DNA from: Caldifarciminota bacterium | Lineage (GTDB): Bacteria; Hydrothermota; Tepidihabitantia; B3-TA06 | Assembly: GCA_016934635.1 (NCBI GenBank) | Contig: JAFGSK010000022.1 | Coordinates: 1-51,832, forward strand | Length of the DNA stretch: 51,832 nucleotides | Direction: 5' to 3' | Shown here: one piece after another, positions 1 through 9,147 of the stretch | Numbering within the stretch: position 1 is the stretch's first letter | How the letters are laid out: each line of letters begins with the position of its first letter | Notes under the pieces: model-generated | The model's input: only the letters and a program-made list of their open reading frames with translations | Told to the model about the DNA's origin: nothing | Database searches by the model: none | Made by a program: the position numbers and the translations under genes

Positions 1-31
1 ATCCTCCTTTGTAGTTTTTTTCCTGATTATA
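1..31 (-). promoter_or_regulatory. Ribosome binding site and -10 box of a gene off the left edge
   Basis: Read on the minus strand this stretch has TATAAT (31 to 26) followed about 15 bases later by AAAGGAGGAT ending at position 1. That is a strong Shine-Dalgarno sequence, so a minus-strand gene probably starts just outside the window. No clear -35 box lies at the usual distance. The TATAAT sits inside a weak palindrome (CCTGAT/ATCAGG). The rest of 32-177 shows no gene and no clear terminator. Confidence 0.45.
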
Positions 32-177
32 CTTATCAGGTTTTGGATCCGCTATCCTATTTTCAACAGGCTATGGGACATCCCCGTAACGATGCGTTGC
101 AGCTACCAGTTTATCTTAATTGAAATGAGTCAGTTGGGGCATGTTGAAGTAGAGGTACGGCTTATCCTGTCTGATCG

Positions 178-1893
178 TTATCTGAGTATTAAAACCCTAG
201 TAGTTTGTGAAAGCCTGCCAAGTTCTATCCAGGCGAAATAAATCCCTTGAGGGATTACGTCCGAGGCTTCCCAAACGCCTTTGTCTTTGAGGGTTTCTGT
301 TAGCACCTTGCGACCGTTGGCAGAGTAGATTGTGAGCAACGCCTGACCGGAAACCTCATAGGCCAGGTGATTGATCGAAGCTTGCAGGGTCAAGATAGAT
401 GGTTGTATTTCTTCTGTTATACCGGCTACTGAAAAGACGTCGTCTGATTTGTCTTCAGCAATCACGTTACCGTAAGGATCAACCAACTCTACTTTCAGCA
501 AGCAATCGGTAGAGGTTATAACAGGTACTGTCCATTCATATGTGTTCTTTAAAGGATCTATATTTGAAGCAACCGTATCCGGAAAACTCAGCCCGCCGTT
601 ATTCGAAAACAAAAGTCGAATAAAGTAAGGCTGCGAGGGTGAGTTTTCAAACCACCATTCGATGGTTTGAGTAGAGCCACTGAATAACCCTTCTCCTCCA
701 TTGGGTGTGTTTATCTCGAGCAGAGGTTTCATCTTAACCAGCCAGAAATCCGTTTCTCCTGCCCCATATGACGAGGTTATTCCGGTCACAACGTACCCTC
801 CGTCAGAGGTCCGTTTGACACAATGGGTCCATTCCCCGCTGCTTCCGCCGTATCTTGCTGACCAGGACGTATCACCGGACCCCTCAATTTTGAGAAGCCA
901 GAAATCATCATCTCCTGTACCTAAAGACGAAGAGAATGCCCCAACAAGGCATCCGCCGTCATCGGTGGAACAATTCGTAAAGCCTATGTCCCTGGAATCT
1001 TCTCCATAGGTTTTTATCCACAGAACCTCTCCGTCCTTATCAATTTTGACAACCAGGACGTCACAGTCTGTATCGATGAACGATGTACCTGTCCAGCCTG
1101 AAACAATATAACCTTCGTCAGAGGTTTGACACACCGAATTCCCCTGGCTATTATTGTTCTGAACCAGTATTTTAGACCACAATGTATCACCCAGGGTATC
1201 TATCTTCAATACACATAGATTTCCATTGGGCAAAGCATCACTTTCACCGGTAAATCCTGTAATAACATAGCTTCCATCACTCGATGCACAGATCGAGGAG
1301 GCAACATCATCGCCCGCGCCACCGTAGGTTTTTTCCCAGACGAGGTTGCCTTCAAAGTCGACCTTCAAAAGATACATGTCTGTAGTTTGTGCACCAAAGG
1401 ATCTTACAGAGCCGGCAAGTATGAATCCGGAGTCTTCGGTAGGTGATATCGAGTATACGCGATCCTGACCGAGATCACCGAAAGTCCTTTCCCATACAGT
1501 ATTTCCCTCTGAGTCTAACTTGCACATGTAGATGTCGTCCTCAACCGCCCTGAATGAGTTCGTTATACCGGTTATCACGAATCCTGAATCGGGATTTTGG
1601 AAAACAGAAAAACCCACATCAATATTCGGACCTCCCAGGGCTTTAGTCCATAAGGTCTCCCCACGATAATCAGTTCTCACGACGTAAACATCCCAATCCC
1701 CGTGTCCGAAAGACTTGGTACATCCGACTATACAGTAACCTAAATCCTGAGTTTGAATCACGGAGTAAGGTTCTTCAGGGTCTCCCCCGCCGTAGGTTTT
1801 GGTCCACAAGGTATCAGGTTTCTGCGCGAAAAGCATGATTACCAATCCGAAAAGGATCGTAACTACGAAAGGTTTATTACATCGATTGAACAT
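178..1893 (-). CDS. Secreted DTLWTKTYGG-repeat protein with C-terminal sorting-type domain
   Basis: 571 aa. The N-terminus (residues 1-24) is a signal peptide ending FAQ. It is followed by about seven blocks of 50-55 residues, each with a 'DTLWxKxYGG' turn and a 'DGGYxxxG' strand, a pattern that suggests a beta-propeller-like fold. From about residue 395 there is an Ig-like segment beginning INTPNGGE, and the last 70 residues resemble Type IX secretion/FlgD-type C-terminal modules (LTIYSANGRKV, then QGIYFAWIEL). The start is supported by AAGGAGAT eight bases upstream. It is the last gene of a same-strand paralogue cluster. I infer a cell-surface or exported role; ligand and activity are unknown. 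I found no clean promoter in the gap to the next gene. Confidence 0.8.
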   Translation of the reverse strand: MFNRCNKPFVVTILFGLVIMLFAQKPDTLWTKTYGGGDPEEPYSVIQTQDLGYCIVGCTKSFGHGDWDVYVVRTDYRGETLWTKALGGPNIDVGFSVFQNPDSGFVITGITNSFRAVEDDIYMCKLDSEGNTVWERTFGDLGQDRVYSISPTEDSGFILAGSVRSFGAQTTDMYLLKVDFEGNLVWEKTYGGAGDDVASSICASSDGSYVITGFTGESDALPNGNLCVLKIDTLGDTLWSKILVQNNNSQGNSVCQTSDEGYIVSGWTGTSFIDTDCDVLVVKIDKDGEVLWIKTYGEDSRDIGFTNCSTDDGGCLVGAFSSSLGTGDDDFWLLKIEGSGDTSWSARYGGSSGEWTHCVKRTSDGGYVVTGITSSYGAGETDFWLVKMKPLLEINTPNGGEGLFSGSTQTIEWWFENSPSQPYFIRLLFSNNGGLSFPDTVASNIDPLKNTYEWTVPVITSTDCLLKVELVDPYGNVIAEDKSDDVFSVAGITEEIQPSILTLQASINHLAYEVSGQALLTIYSANGRKVLTETLKDKGVWEASDVIPQGIYFAWIELGRLSQTTRVLILR

Positions 1894-2009
1894 TGTATCT
1901 CCTTTATTTAAAGATTAATCATCGAATTGAAATCCCAGTGAATTTGGAATCCAACCCTTAATAAACCACATTAAATCAGACTGAATTGATGACTAAAAGG
2001 TTGTCGAGC

Positions 2010-2040
2010 AAAAAAAAAGGGACGAGGGATACTCGTCCCT
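2010..2040 (-). terminator. Intrinsic terminator after the 2055-3794 gene
   Basis: A perfect 9-bp stem (AGGGACGAG with CTCGTCCCT, 2018-2040) with a 5-base loop is followed on the minus strand by a run of eight T. It lies 15 bases after the stop codon of the upstream gene. It separates that gene from 178-1893, so the paralogues are probably transcribed separately. Confidence 0.9.
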
Positions 2041-2054
2041 CGGGTTAGCTGACC

Positions 2055-3794
2055 TTACTTAAGGATTATTATTGGCATGGTCTTATTGAAATCATCAGCC
2101 TGAAATCGCAGAAAATAGACACCTCGAGAAATCTTGTTGCCGTCCTCATCTGTATGACTCCAGGTTATCGAGTGAGAACCGGATGCTTGATACTTATCTG
2201 AAAGTGTGGTAACCTTTTTTCCTACGAGATCGTAGATACCGATTTTAATGAGGGTTGAGAAGGCGAGTTGGTAACGAATTGTTGTTCCTTCAGCCAGGAT
2301 AGAGGGGTTAGCAACGACGAAGGATGTTAAAGGTTCCTCTCCGACCGCGGAACTCTGAATCCTGAAGGTCTCATCGGATTCATCGCTCGTAAGAACACCA
2401 CCTTCGGGAGTTACAAGTTCGATTTTTATTCGACACTCATCAGAGGTATCGACAGGAACATTCCAGGCATAAGTAGTCATATTCGGTTCGATTCCGGCCC
2501 CGATCGTGTCATTATAATCCACGCCGTCGTTATATGAAAAGAGAAGCCTTAATGAATAGGGACTTTTCGGCAAATTCTCGAATTCCCAAGCAATATCATG
2601 GGAACCTCCTGCCGAAAGAATCTCTCCTCCTACAGGAGAAACAAGGTTGATCAATGGGACGGTCTTAACGAGATAGAAATCGGGCGCGCTCCCTACTATT
2701 TTTAAGCCTGCGGCAAGATAACCTCCATCGGATGTAAGACACATCGAAAGGGCATTGTCGTCTGTCATACCGCCACAGACAAGTCGCCATGTCTCCTCTC
2801 CATCTCCGTCGGTCTTAAGAAAGAAAAGATCCCCGGAGTTTAGGGCTATCAACCCGGTGAGTGCGTAGCCGCCGTCCGTTGTCGGGGATATGCCGATTCC
2901 GAAGTTTTCCCCTGTTTGGCTATAGGTTTTCCTCCATTCCTCGACGCCCATATTGTCGGTTTTAATAATCCATACGTTGCCAGGCGTCCAGGAACCTGAG
3001 CCGTCAACATATCCTGTTAAGACGTAGCCGCCGTCATGAGCGAAATTAACACCGTAGGCATTATCTTCGGCCGCTCCGCCAAAGGTTGCGGTCCATAAGG
3101 TATCACCATTTTCATCCAATTTGAGAAGCCATGCATCCTTACCGCCTGCTCCGAACGAGGCGGTTGATCCGCATAATATGTATCCGTCACCGGTTTTCCA
3201 GTTCCTCTTGATCGAGATACCGTATTCTTCTCCAACTCCGCCGTATCTTTTTGTCCAGAGGGTATCACCTTCCTCGTCAATCTTAAGTATCCATAGATCA
3301 CCTTTGGCCCAACCTATAGGACCGTCGATATATCCTGAAACCATGTATCCGCCCTGGGCTGTAGTTGCGGTATGCCCACAGTCCTGCATTTGACCGCCGT
3401 AGGTCTTACTCCATTCGAGATTGCCATTAGGATCAGTCTTTACAAGGTACAGGTCCTTGCCGCCGTTTCCGTAACTCTCGGTATATCCAACAACAAGATA
3501 ACCCCCATCCGAGGCTTCGATAACGCAGTGCGCACCGTCAGGAGATCCCCCTCCCCACGGTTTAGCCCATAAGGTATCGCCGTTTCTGTCCAGCTTCATG
3601 AGCCAGGCGTCCTGGTTCCCTGAGCCGAAACCCGTATATCCTGCTGCGACATAGAAACCGTCCGTTGTTTCGATGGTGGAGTAACAAACATCAACTCCTG
3701 TACCACCGTAACCCCGTGTCCATAAGGTATCCGGAGCCTGGGCATTGAGCACAAAGGCAAGGCTCAATACCATTAAAACAGCCGTCATTTTCAT
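2055..3794 (-). CDS. Secreted DTLWTKTYGG-repeat protein with FlgD/Type IX-like C-terminus
   Basis: 579 aa, same family as 178-1893. A signal peptide (residues 1-19, ending NAQA) is followed by about seven 'DTLWxKxYGG' repeat blocks to about residue 380. Then comes an Ig-like segment (LVSPVGGE) and a C-terminal module with the hallmark order IGIYDLVGKKV, then SRGVYFLRFQ. The start codon is set by AGGAGG six bases upstream. The gene has its own TTGACA-N16-TAAAGT promoter and a strong terminator, so it is monocistronic. A surface or exported structural role is inferred from architecture only; no catalytic motif is visible. Confidence 0.82.
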   Translation of the reverse strand: MKMTAVLMVLSLAFVLNAQAPDTLWTRGYGGTGVDVCYSTIETTDGFYVAAGYTGFGSGNQDAWLMKLDRNGDTLWAKPWGGGSPDGAHCVIEASDGGYLVVGYTESYGNGGKDLYLVKTDPNGNLEWSKTYGGQMQDCGHTATTAQGGYMVSGYIDGPIGWAKGDLWILKIDEEGDTLWTKRYGGVGEEYGISIKRNWKTGDGYILCGSTASFGAGGKDAWLLKLDENGDTLWTATFGGAAEDNAYGVNFAHDGGYVLTGYVDGSGSWTPGNVWIIKTDNMGVEEWRKTYSQTGENFGIGISPTTDGGYALTGLIALNSGDLFFLKTDGDGEETWRLVCGGMTDDNALSMCLTSDGGYLAAGLKIVGSAPDFYLVKTVPLINLVSPVGGEILSAGGSHDIAWEFENLPKSPYSLRLLFSYNDGVDYNDTIGAGIEPNMTTYAWNVPVDTSDECRIKIELVTPEGGVLTSDESDETFRIQSSAVGEEPLTSFVVANPSILAEGTTIRYQLAFSTLIKIGIYDLVGKKVTTLSDKYQASGSHSITWSHTDEDGNKISRGVYFLRFQADDFNKTMPIIILK

Positions 3795-3814
3795 AGATCC
3801 TCCTAGATTTTTTT

Positions 3815-3830
3815 GGGTAGGGACCTACCC
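3815..3830 (-). other. 5' leader hairpin of the 2055-3794 gene
   Basis: A 7-bp perfect stem (GGGTAGG with CCTACCC, 2-base loop) lies in the predicted leader between the promoter and the Shine-Dalgarno sequence. It is followed on the transcribed strand by A-rich sequence rather than T, so it is not a terminator. It could protect the 5' end or modulate translation; that is inference. Confidence 0.5.
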
Positions 3831-3854
3831 GACCCGTTGAAATGACCTTACACT

Positions 3855-3882
3855 ACTTTACGAAAAAATCCTGGTTTGTCAA
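3855..3882 (-). promoter_or_regulatory. Sigma-70-type promoter of the 2055-3794 gene
   Basis: On the minus strand TTGACA (3882-3877) is followed after exactly 16 bases by TAAAGT (3860-3855). Predicted transcription starts near 3848, giving a leader of about 50 bases. Confidence 0.7.
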
Positions 3883-3883
3883 A

Positions 3884-5351
3884 TCAACGTGCGATCATGA
3901 ATCGCTTCCTCTCAGCAAACCCATCTGCTGCCAAGCGCAGGAAATAAACACCTGAAGGTAACTTGACACCGTTTCCGTCTAAGCCATTGTAGTCTAACGT
4001 ATGCAACCCGCTATTTCTGTACCCGTGTTCAAGTGTACAAACCTTTCTTCCTGCTGGGTTGAATATAGACAAATCCACGTAACCCTGCTCTAACAGGCAA
4101 TAGGAAATCGAGGTTTTTTCCGAAAACAAAACTGATTCTACCTGGATTGGTATTGAGCATTGTTGTAATGGAACCTCATCATCGACAGAAGCAGATATTG
4201 AATCGGCTTCGATCCTTACGAGCCAAACATCAGTTTCACCTGCGGAATTCGAGGACGTAAAACCACCGATGATATATGTACTGTGAGCGCATCTTGAGAT
4301 TGAGGAGGCAACGTCGCGTCCCGGAGCTTGTCAGGTTTTTGACCACAGCATCTCACCTTTTTTGAATAACCAGAGATCGCCGTCCTCACAGGGTACTGCG
4401 GCTCCAGTTACGCCACAGATTATATATCCACCTCCTGCAGCAGGAACAATACTATTGGCAAAATCGTGCTATTGGCCTCCAAAGATAGAGATCCACTCGA
4501 CATCACCTGAAGTAGAGATTTTACGATATATGCGTCCATATTTACTGAACCTAAGGACTGAGTCCTTCCTACAAGAATGCACCCTCCATCATCTACAGGA
4601 ATAATCTCAGCGCCATTGTCGTCTTCAACTCCACCGAAGGTTTTGCTCCACGCCGTATCACCGGATTCATCGAGGTTCAAGAGCCATATGTCAGCCCCTC
4701 CTTCGCCGAAGGATCGGGTCGATGCAAGTACCATGTAATTTCCCTCTGAAGTCTGGATTGCATCTGTTCCCTGGTCATAATTTTCGCCTCCGTATGCCCG
4801 TGTCCACAGGGTATCTCCCAGGGAATCGAACCTTAACACCCATACGTTTCCTTCCTTCCAAGTTGCATTATTGTCAACGAATCCAGTGGCAATAAAGCCT
4901 CTGTCTTCGGTCTCAGATAGCCCGTGAATGAAGTCAAGGATTTCGTGCCCGTAGAATTTTGTCCAAACCGTATCACCTGCCGTATCTATCTTCATCAACC
5001 ATGCATCGAGTTCGCCTGTACCGTACGAAAAGGTCTGTGCAGACAGAATATGGCAGTTATCAGAAGTCGTATTCAGATCGTTGCATTCGTCAAGATTTGA
5101 CCCACCATAGGTTCTTGTCCACAGGGTGTCACCTTCCTCATCGGTCTTGATTATCCAGATGTCTCGGTTTCCTGCCCAAAGGATGTCGTAACCGCGGCTG
5201 CAAAAAAACCGCGATCATTTGTTTCGACAGCACCGGAACAGAAATCCATCTCGGCTCCGCCGTACTTTCTTGTCCATAATGTATCCGGTATTTTTTCCGG
5301 GAAGAAGTGCGGGTAAAAGGACCAGAAACAACGTAAAAGACACACGTCCAT
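3884..5351 (-). pseudogene. Decayed DTLWTKTYGG-repeat protein gene (two frameshifts, two stops)
   Basis: The frame opens at ATG 5351 with AAGGAGG upstream and a signal-peptide-like start (MDVCLLRCFWSF), then DTLWTRKYGG. It breaks at the CCC run 5175-5177: adding one C restores SFGAGNRDIWIIKTD in the next frame. That frame runs to 4519-4522 (TTTT), where adding one T restores MDAYIVKISTSGD. Beyond it lie an in-frame TAG (4469-4471) and an in-frame TGA (4331-4333). The tail to 3884 still encodes a normal C-terminal module (SIFNPAGRKV, then PSGVYFLRLA). Four separate lesions argue for true decay rather than a single sequencing error. No TTGACA-N16 promoter is visible upstream. Confidence 0.85.
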
Positions 5352-5446
5352 AAACCTCCTTGTCTTATGCAATTCACGTTAATGAACATTCTACACTAAC
5401 TGACCACTTATATACAACATGACCATTTGATATCGAGAAAGGTTGT

Positions 5447-5482
5447 CACCCGTAACACCCGTAACACCCGTAACACCCGTAC
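5447..5482. repeat. Four tandem copies of a 9-bp unit (CACCCGTAA)
   Basis: Units at 5447, 5456, 5465 and 5474 are identical except the last base of the fourth. A fifth isolated copy (CACCCGTAT) is at 5540. The gap 5352-5613 otherwise has no supportable gene: the 61-codon minus-strand frame over the repeat just reads it as TGV triplets. A short TACCC/GGGTA hairpin (5479-5494) follows the repeat. Confidence 0.85.
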
Positions 5483-5613
5483 CCTTTCGGGGTATTCTTA
5501 TTTTTTCTCGGGGCTGGCGCCCGGCAACCAAGGATATAACACCCGTATTATCTTTGAGTTTCCTGAATAGCGACATGAATCGGAGGTAACTCTCATTTAT
5601 CCTTATCGACCCC

Positions 5614-7071
5614 TTATCTTAATAAAATCATACGCCTTTTAACAAAAAACTCATCATAACGGAATCCGAGGAAGTATACGCCTGCAGGCAATGGATTTCG
5701 GTCATAATCGGTTGCATCCCAGCTTATTGTATGTGAACCTGTGTTCTCTAATCTATCTATAAGCGTGTTCATCTTTCTGCCCAATGGATCGTAGATGTCG
5801 ATTTTTACGTTACTTACCTCAGGTAGGTAATATACGATTGAAATCAGCTCATTGAATGGATTGGGATACAGATATACTGCCAAAGGTGTTGTTATTTTTT
5901 GCTTTTCAGAAATCGCAGGATTCCCTTCATTGTCGGTCTTAATAATCAACACGTCACACCGCACCGATCCCCAGGAACGTGTCCTGCCTGCAAGAAGATA
6001 ACCGCCGTCAGATGTTTCATAGACCTCATGGGTTTCGTCTAGAAGTGCGTCGCCGTACGTTCTTGCCCAGAGTTCCTCGCCGAAAGCATCTGTCTTAATG
6101 AGGTAAATGTCTTCCTGTCCTTTGCCGTAAGAAAGGGTATTACCTGTAATAATGTAGCCGCCTTCCGCTAGTTCACAGACAGAGAATCCCCTGTCTTTGC
6201 TGTTACCTCCGTAAGAATTCGACCATAAAGAATCTCCGGACGGTGCAAACTTAGCCAGATATACGTCACCCCATATGTCGTGCGTGTAGGTGAAGCCGGT
6301 AACGATGTAGTTACCATCCGCCGTCGGTATGATGCATTCGGCCATGCCCCCGAGTATCCTTTCATAGGTTTTGTCCCAGATAATGTTACCGTTTCCGTCG
6401 ATCTTGAATATGTAAACTTCGCCGTAATTCGTTTCAGTCGACTCCTTCGATCCGACAACGATGAATCCAGCATCCGGAGTTTCAACAACCCACGAACCTT
6501 CGTCATTGTAAATATCACCGTAGGTTCTCGTCCAAATCGTGTCACCAGATTCGTTAAGCCTTAAGACCCATATATCTCCTTCTCCTGCGCCGAACGAGGT
6601 CGTCGATCCTACAACGATATAACCGCCTCCCGAGATTTCGTAGATGCAGTTGGCAGAGTCTTTGTTAACACCTCCGTAGGAGCGGGTCCACAACGTGTCC
6701 CCTGAAACGTCGGTCTTGACGAGATATACGTTGCAGTTATCTTCTGGATTGAAAGAATAGGTGAAACCTGCCAGGATATAACCTCCATCGGAAGTCTCTC
6801 TTACAGCGTAAGCACGCTCTTCAAGGATCCCACCGTATATCCTGGTCCACAGGGTATCCCCGTCCTCATCGCATCTGAGAAGATAGAAATCACCTTCATT
6901 TGCACCGAACGAAGTCGTCCTTCCCGCGACCACGAATCCACCATCTTCAGTCAGATCCATTGCATATCCTCTGTCGCTTCCGTCTTCTCCGTATCTCTTT
7001 ATCCACGAAAAAGCCGACTCGGGGATTATGAAGCTGATTATAATTAGAATCAAAGATAGGTGTCTACCCAT
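5614..7071 (-). CDS. Secreted DTLWTKTYGG-repeat protein with C-terminal sorting-type domain
   Basis: 485 aa from ATG 7071, chosen because AAGGAGG lies six bases upstream; a longer frame to 7101 would add ten polar residues before the signal peptide. Signal peptide (residues 1-22, ending ESAFS), about seven repeat blocks with 'DTLWTRxYGG' and 'DGGYxxxG' strands, and a C-terminal module (KIDIYDPLGRKM, then PAGVYFLGFR). Unlike its neighbours it lacks the Ig-like linker before the tail. The Shine-Dalgarno sequence partly overlaps a CCTTGC/GCAAGG inverted repeat in the leader. A TTGACA upstream (about 7135) lacks a well spaced -10. Function unknown; surface exposure inferred. Confidence 0.82.
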   Translation of the reverse strand: MGRHLSLILIIISFIIPESAFSWIKRYGEDGSDRGYAMDLTEDGGFVVAGRTTSFGANEGDFYLLRCDEDGDTLWTRIYGGILEERAYAVRETSDGGYILAGFTYSFNPEDNCNVYLVKTDVSGDTLWTRSYGGVNKDSANCIYEISGGGYIVVGSTTSFGAGEGDIWVLRLNESGDTIWTRTYGDIYNDEGSWVVETPDAGFIVVGSKESTETNYGEVYIFKIDGNGNIIWDKTYERILGGMAECIIPTADGNYIVTGFTYTHDIWGDVYLAKFAPSGDSLWSNSYGGNSKDRGFSVCELAEGGYIITGNTLSYGKGQEDIYLIKTDAFGEELWARTYGDALLDETHEVYETSDGGYLLAGRTRSWGSVRCDVLIIKTDNEGNPAISEKQKITTPLAVYLYPNPFNELISIVYYLPEVSNVKIDIYDPLGRKMNTLIDRLENTGSHTISWDATDYDRNPLPAGVYFLGFRYDEFFVKRRMILLR

Positions 7072-7152
7072 AGATCCTCCTTGCTTGTTTTTTTCAGGCA
7101 AGGGTATCGCCTTACACAGATTATAAAATTCTTTAGATTGTCAAATTTTAAC

Positions 7153-8964
7153 TTACCTCTTTATGAATCTAAACTCCACTCGACGGTTCTTCGCCCGACC
7201 TTCGTCTGTTTCATTCGTATCGATCGGTTTCGATTCCCCGTATCCCTTTGGGATAAGATTCGCCTGATTATATCCTGCTTGGATTAAATAATCCACTACA
7301 GATTGAGCTCGACGACCCGACAACTCGAGGTTATACTCGTCGGTCCCTTGATTGTCGGTATGACCTGCAATCTCCACCCTGATATCAGGATACTCCTTTA
7401 ATATCTCGGCAAGGCGGTTTAGCTCTGGATACGATTCAGGTCTCAAGGTATACTCGTCGAAAGCAAAAAAGATGTTGTTTATCCTTACCACCGTATCTTT
7501 CTTCAACGATACCAAAACAATATTTTCAAGAATTTCAACGACTTGGGTTTCATTAGTTAAATCGATGTTTTTTGACACAGGATAGTAGCCTTCTTTTTCG
7601 GCAAAGTATCCGTAGTGTCTTCCCAAAGGCAGAACTATAATGTAAGAACCGTCCTGCGGATTACTTCGCAGCTGACCAGTAGTCTGACCGGTAACGAGGT
7701 TTTCCCATTTTATCTCGGCATCCAAAGGTTCACCTGCTTCATCCGTAACCCTACCTGTAATCGTTGCCACAACCTCGGGTTTTGCCTTCTCTGGCAAGGT
7801 AACTGAGTATATGTCGTATCCACCAAAATTTGGGACGATAGTCAGATCTCGGTCATCTGCTTTATCATCTCCTTCACGGTAAGCAGAAAAAAAAGCAAAA
7901 TCACCTGTAGTGGCAACCTTATACCCTAGGTCATCCTCCATCGTGTTTATGCACTTACCTAGATTTACTGGTTCACTCCATTCGGTCCACGAGGTATCGC
8001 TCAATCGTACGGATTTGAATACGTCCAATCTTCCAAGACCATAATGACCTTCTGAACTAAAATAAAGTGTTTTTCCGTCAGGATGAAGAAAAGGTGTACG
8101 TTCGGCATATGGTGTGTTTATTACCTGACCCAGATTAACAGGTTGACTCCAGCCTGTATCGAGCCTTTCACAGATGAAGATATCGGTATTACCCCAGAAG
8201 TTACCGTGAAAAGGCAGACCTTTCTCGTGAAAGTTCCCTATTACACCGCGTCGATCAGAGGTAAAAAGGATAGCCTTTCCGTCACTTGTTAATAAAGCGT
8301 CGGAATCGAAATTAATACTGTTTATTGGCCAAGGAAAGTGCTTGATTTCCCCCCATCCTTGTGATGTTCTCTCAATATAAAAGATGTCTCCTCCGCCTCT
8401 TGATTCTTCAAAGCTACCCAGAAGCATTAGTTGGTTTCCGTCGAAAGAGACGGATGTTACCGATTCGTTTCCCTCAGTAGTATTAATCGTTTCACCCATG
8501 TTTTGTGCCTGGGTCCATTCACCTCCGATCATTTCAGCTACAAACACGTCTTCTTCTCCCAAACAATCGCTTCTTAGCTTACCTGTAAAAAAAAGGTATC
8601 TTCCATCTGCTGAAGGCGCAGGAAAACCTTCATATCCAGGGGTATTTATGGATGGTCCAAGATTGGTTATGATCAGATCTTCCTCTGGAGTCTTCAGTAT
8701 CTCGATGATCTTGCGAAATCTTGCATCCATCCTTGGAAACAACGGCTGGTATTTCTCAAATACTTCTAGTGCAATATCCCACTGCTTTACCTGAATATAG
8801 GGTTCAGCTAGCCGTTGAACAGCAACAAAGGCATCTTCGCTAGGGGCATTTAGCTTGATAAATATCTTGTAATCCCTGGACGTTATCTCATCCCTTGCAG
8901 CCTTGACATACCCTGAAAGGGTCAACATCAATACGAGGATTGTGCATTTTGTATAAACCCACAT
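7153..8964 (-). CDS. OmpA-family envelope protein with PD40 (WD40-like) repeats
   Basis: 603 aa. A signal peptide is followed by a TPR-like helical segment (to about 95), then PD40/TolB-type propeller strands from about 105 to 390 (for example GRYLFFTGK, GKAILFTSDRRG, GKTLYFSSEG). Next is a carboxypeptidase-regulatory-like beta domain (TGRVTDEAGEPL), and finally a peptidoglycan-binding OmpA domain (from about 490) with the motif GHTDNQGTDEYNLELSGRRA. The architecture is that of periplasmic proteins bound to peptidoglycan and associated with outer-membrane or Type IX-type machines. Start 8964 is set by AAGGAGAT; the longer frame to 9006 has no ribosome site. It has its own promoter, divergent from acpS. 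Confidence 0.85.
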   Translation of the reverse strand: MWVYTKCTILVLMLTLSGYVKAARDEITSRDYKIFIKLNAPSEDAFVAVQRLAEPYIQVKQWDIALEVFEKYQPLFPRMDARFRKIIEILKTPEEDLIITNLGPSINTPGYEGFPAPSADGRYLFFTGKLRSDCLGEEDVFVAEMIGGEWTQAQNMGETINTTEGNESVTSVSFDGNQLMLLGSFEESRGGGDIFYIERTSQGWGEIKHFPWPINSINFDSDALLTSDGKAILFTSDRRGVIGNFHEKGLPFHGNFWGNTDIFICERLDTGWSQPVNLGQVINTPYAERTPFLHPDGKTLYFSSEGHYGLGRLDVFKSVRLSDTSWTEWSEPVNLGKCINTMEDDLGYKVATTGDFAFFSAYREGDDKADDRDLTIVPNFGGYDIYSVTLPEKAKPEVVATITGRVTDEAGEPLDAEIKWENLVTGQTTGQLRSNPQDGSYIIVLPLGRHYGYFAEKEGYYPVSKNIDLTNETQVVEILENIVLVSLKKDTVVRINNIFFAFDEYTLRPESYPELNRLAEILKEYPDIRVEIAGHTDNQGTDEYNLELSGRRAQSVVDYLIQAGYNQANLIPKGYGESKPIDTNETDEGRAKNRRVEFRFIKR

Positions 8965-9019
8965 AGATCGTATCTCCTTACTCTCGAAAAACCAGCAAAA
9001 GACCATTAATTGTAAATAA

Positions 9020-9047
9020 AGAATAATGAGGTTTTTCCCACTGTCAA
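9020..9047 (-). promoter_or_regulatory. Promoter of the OmpA/PD40 gene
   Basis: Minus strand TTGACA (9047-9042), 16-base spacer, TATTCT (9025-9020). The leader to the start at 8964 is about 50 bases and contains the ribosome site. Confidence 0.75.
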
Positions 9048-9114
9048 TAGGGATACATTACACTATTTTGTAACTAAATCGTAGGGATCGGCTTACAGTT
9101 CGACTCGAATAATC

Positions 9115-9142
9115 TTGACTTTCCCTACTCCATCCTTATCCT
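9115..9142 (+). promoter_or_regulatory. acpS promoter, five bases before the start codon
   Basis: TTGACT (9115-9120), 16-base spacer, TATCCT (9137-9142), then CGGGG and ATG at 9148. The expected transcription start falls on or next to the ATG, so the mRNA should be leaderless. The TTG at 9115 that extends the reading frame is therefore the -35 box, not a start codon. Confidence 0.7.
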
Positions 9143-9147
9143 CGGGG

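Noticed and set aside
3121..3572. Plus-strand frames (about 66-105 codons) within the repeat-protein genes
   Set aside because: They are antisense shadows of the repeated DTLWTKTYGG codons, with no upstream signals.
5391..5576. 61-codon minus-strand frame with TGVTGVTGV repeats
   Set aside because: It only translates the 9-base tandem repeat; it has no ribosome site, no promoter and no protein-like composition elsewhere.
9115..9147. TTG start 33 bases upstream of acpS ATG
   Set aside because: That TTG is part of the -35 box TTGACT, and AcpS proteins begin at MIIGVGID.
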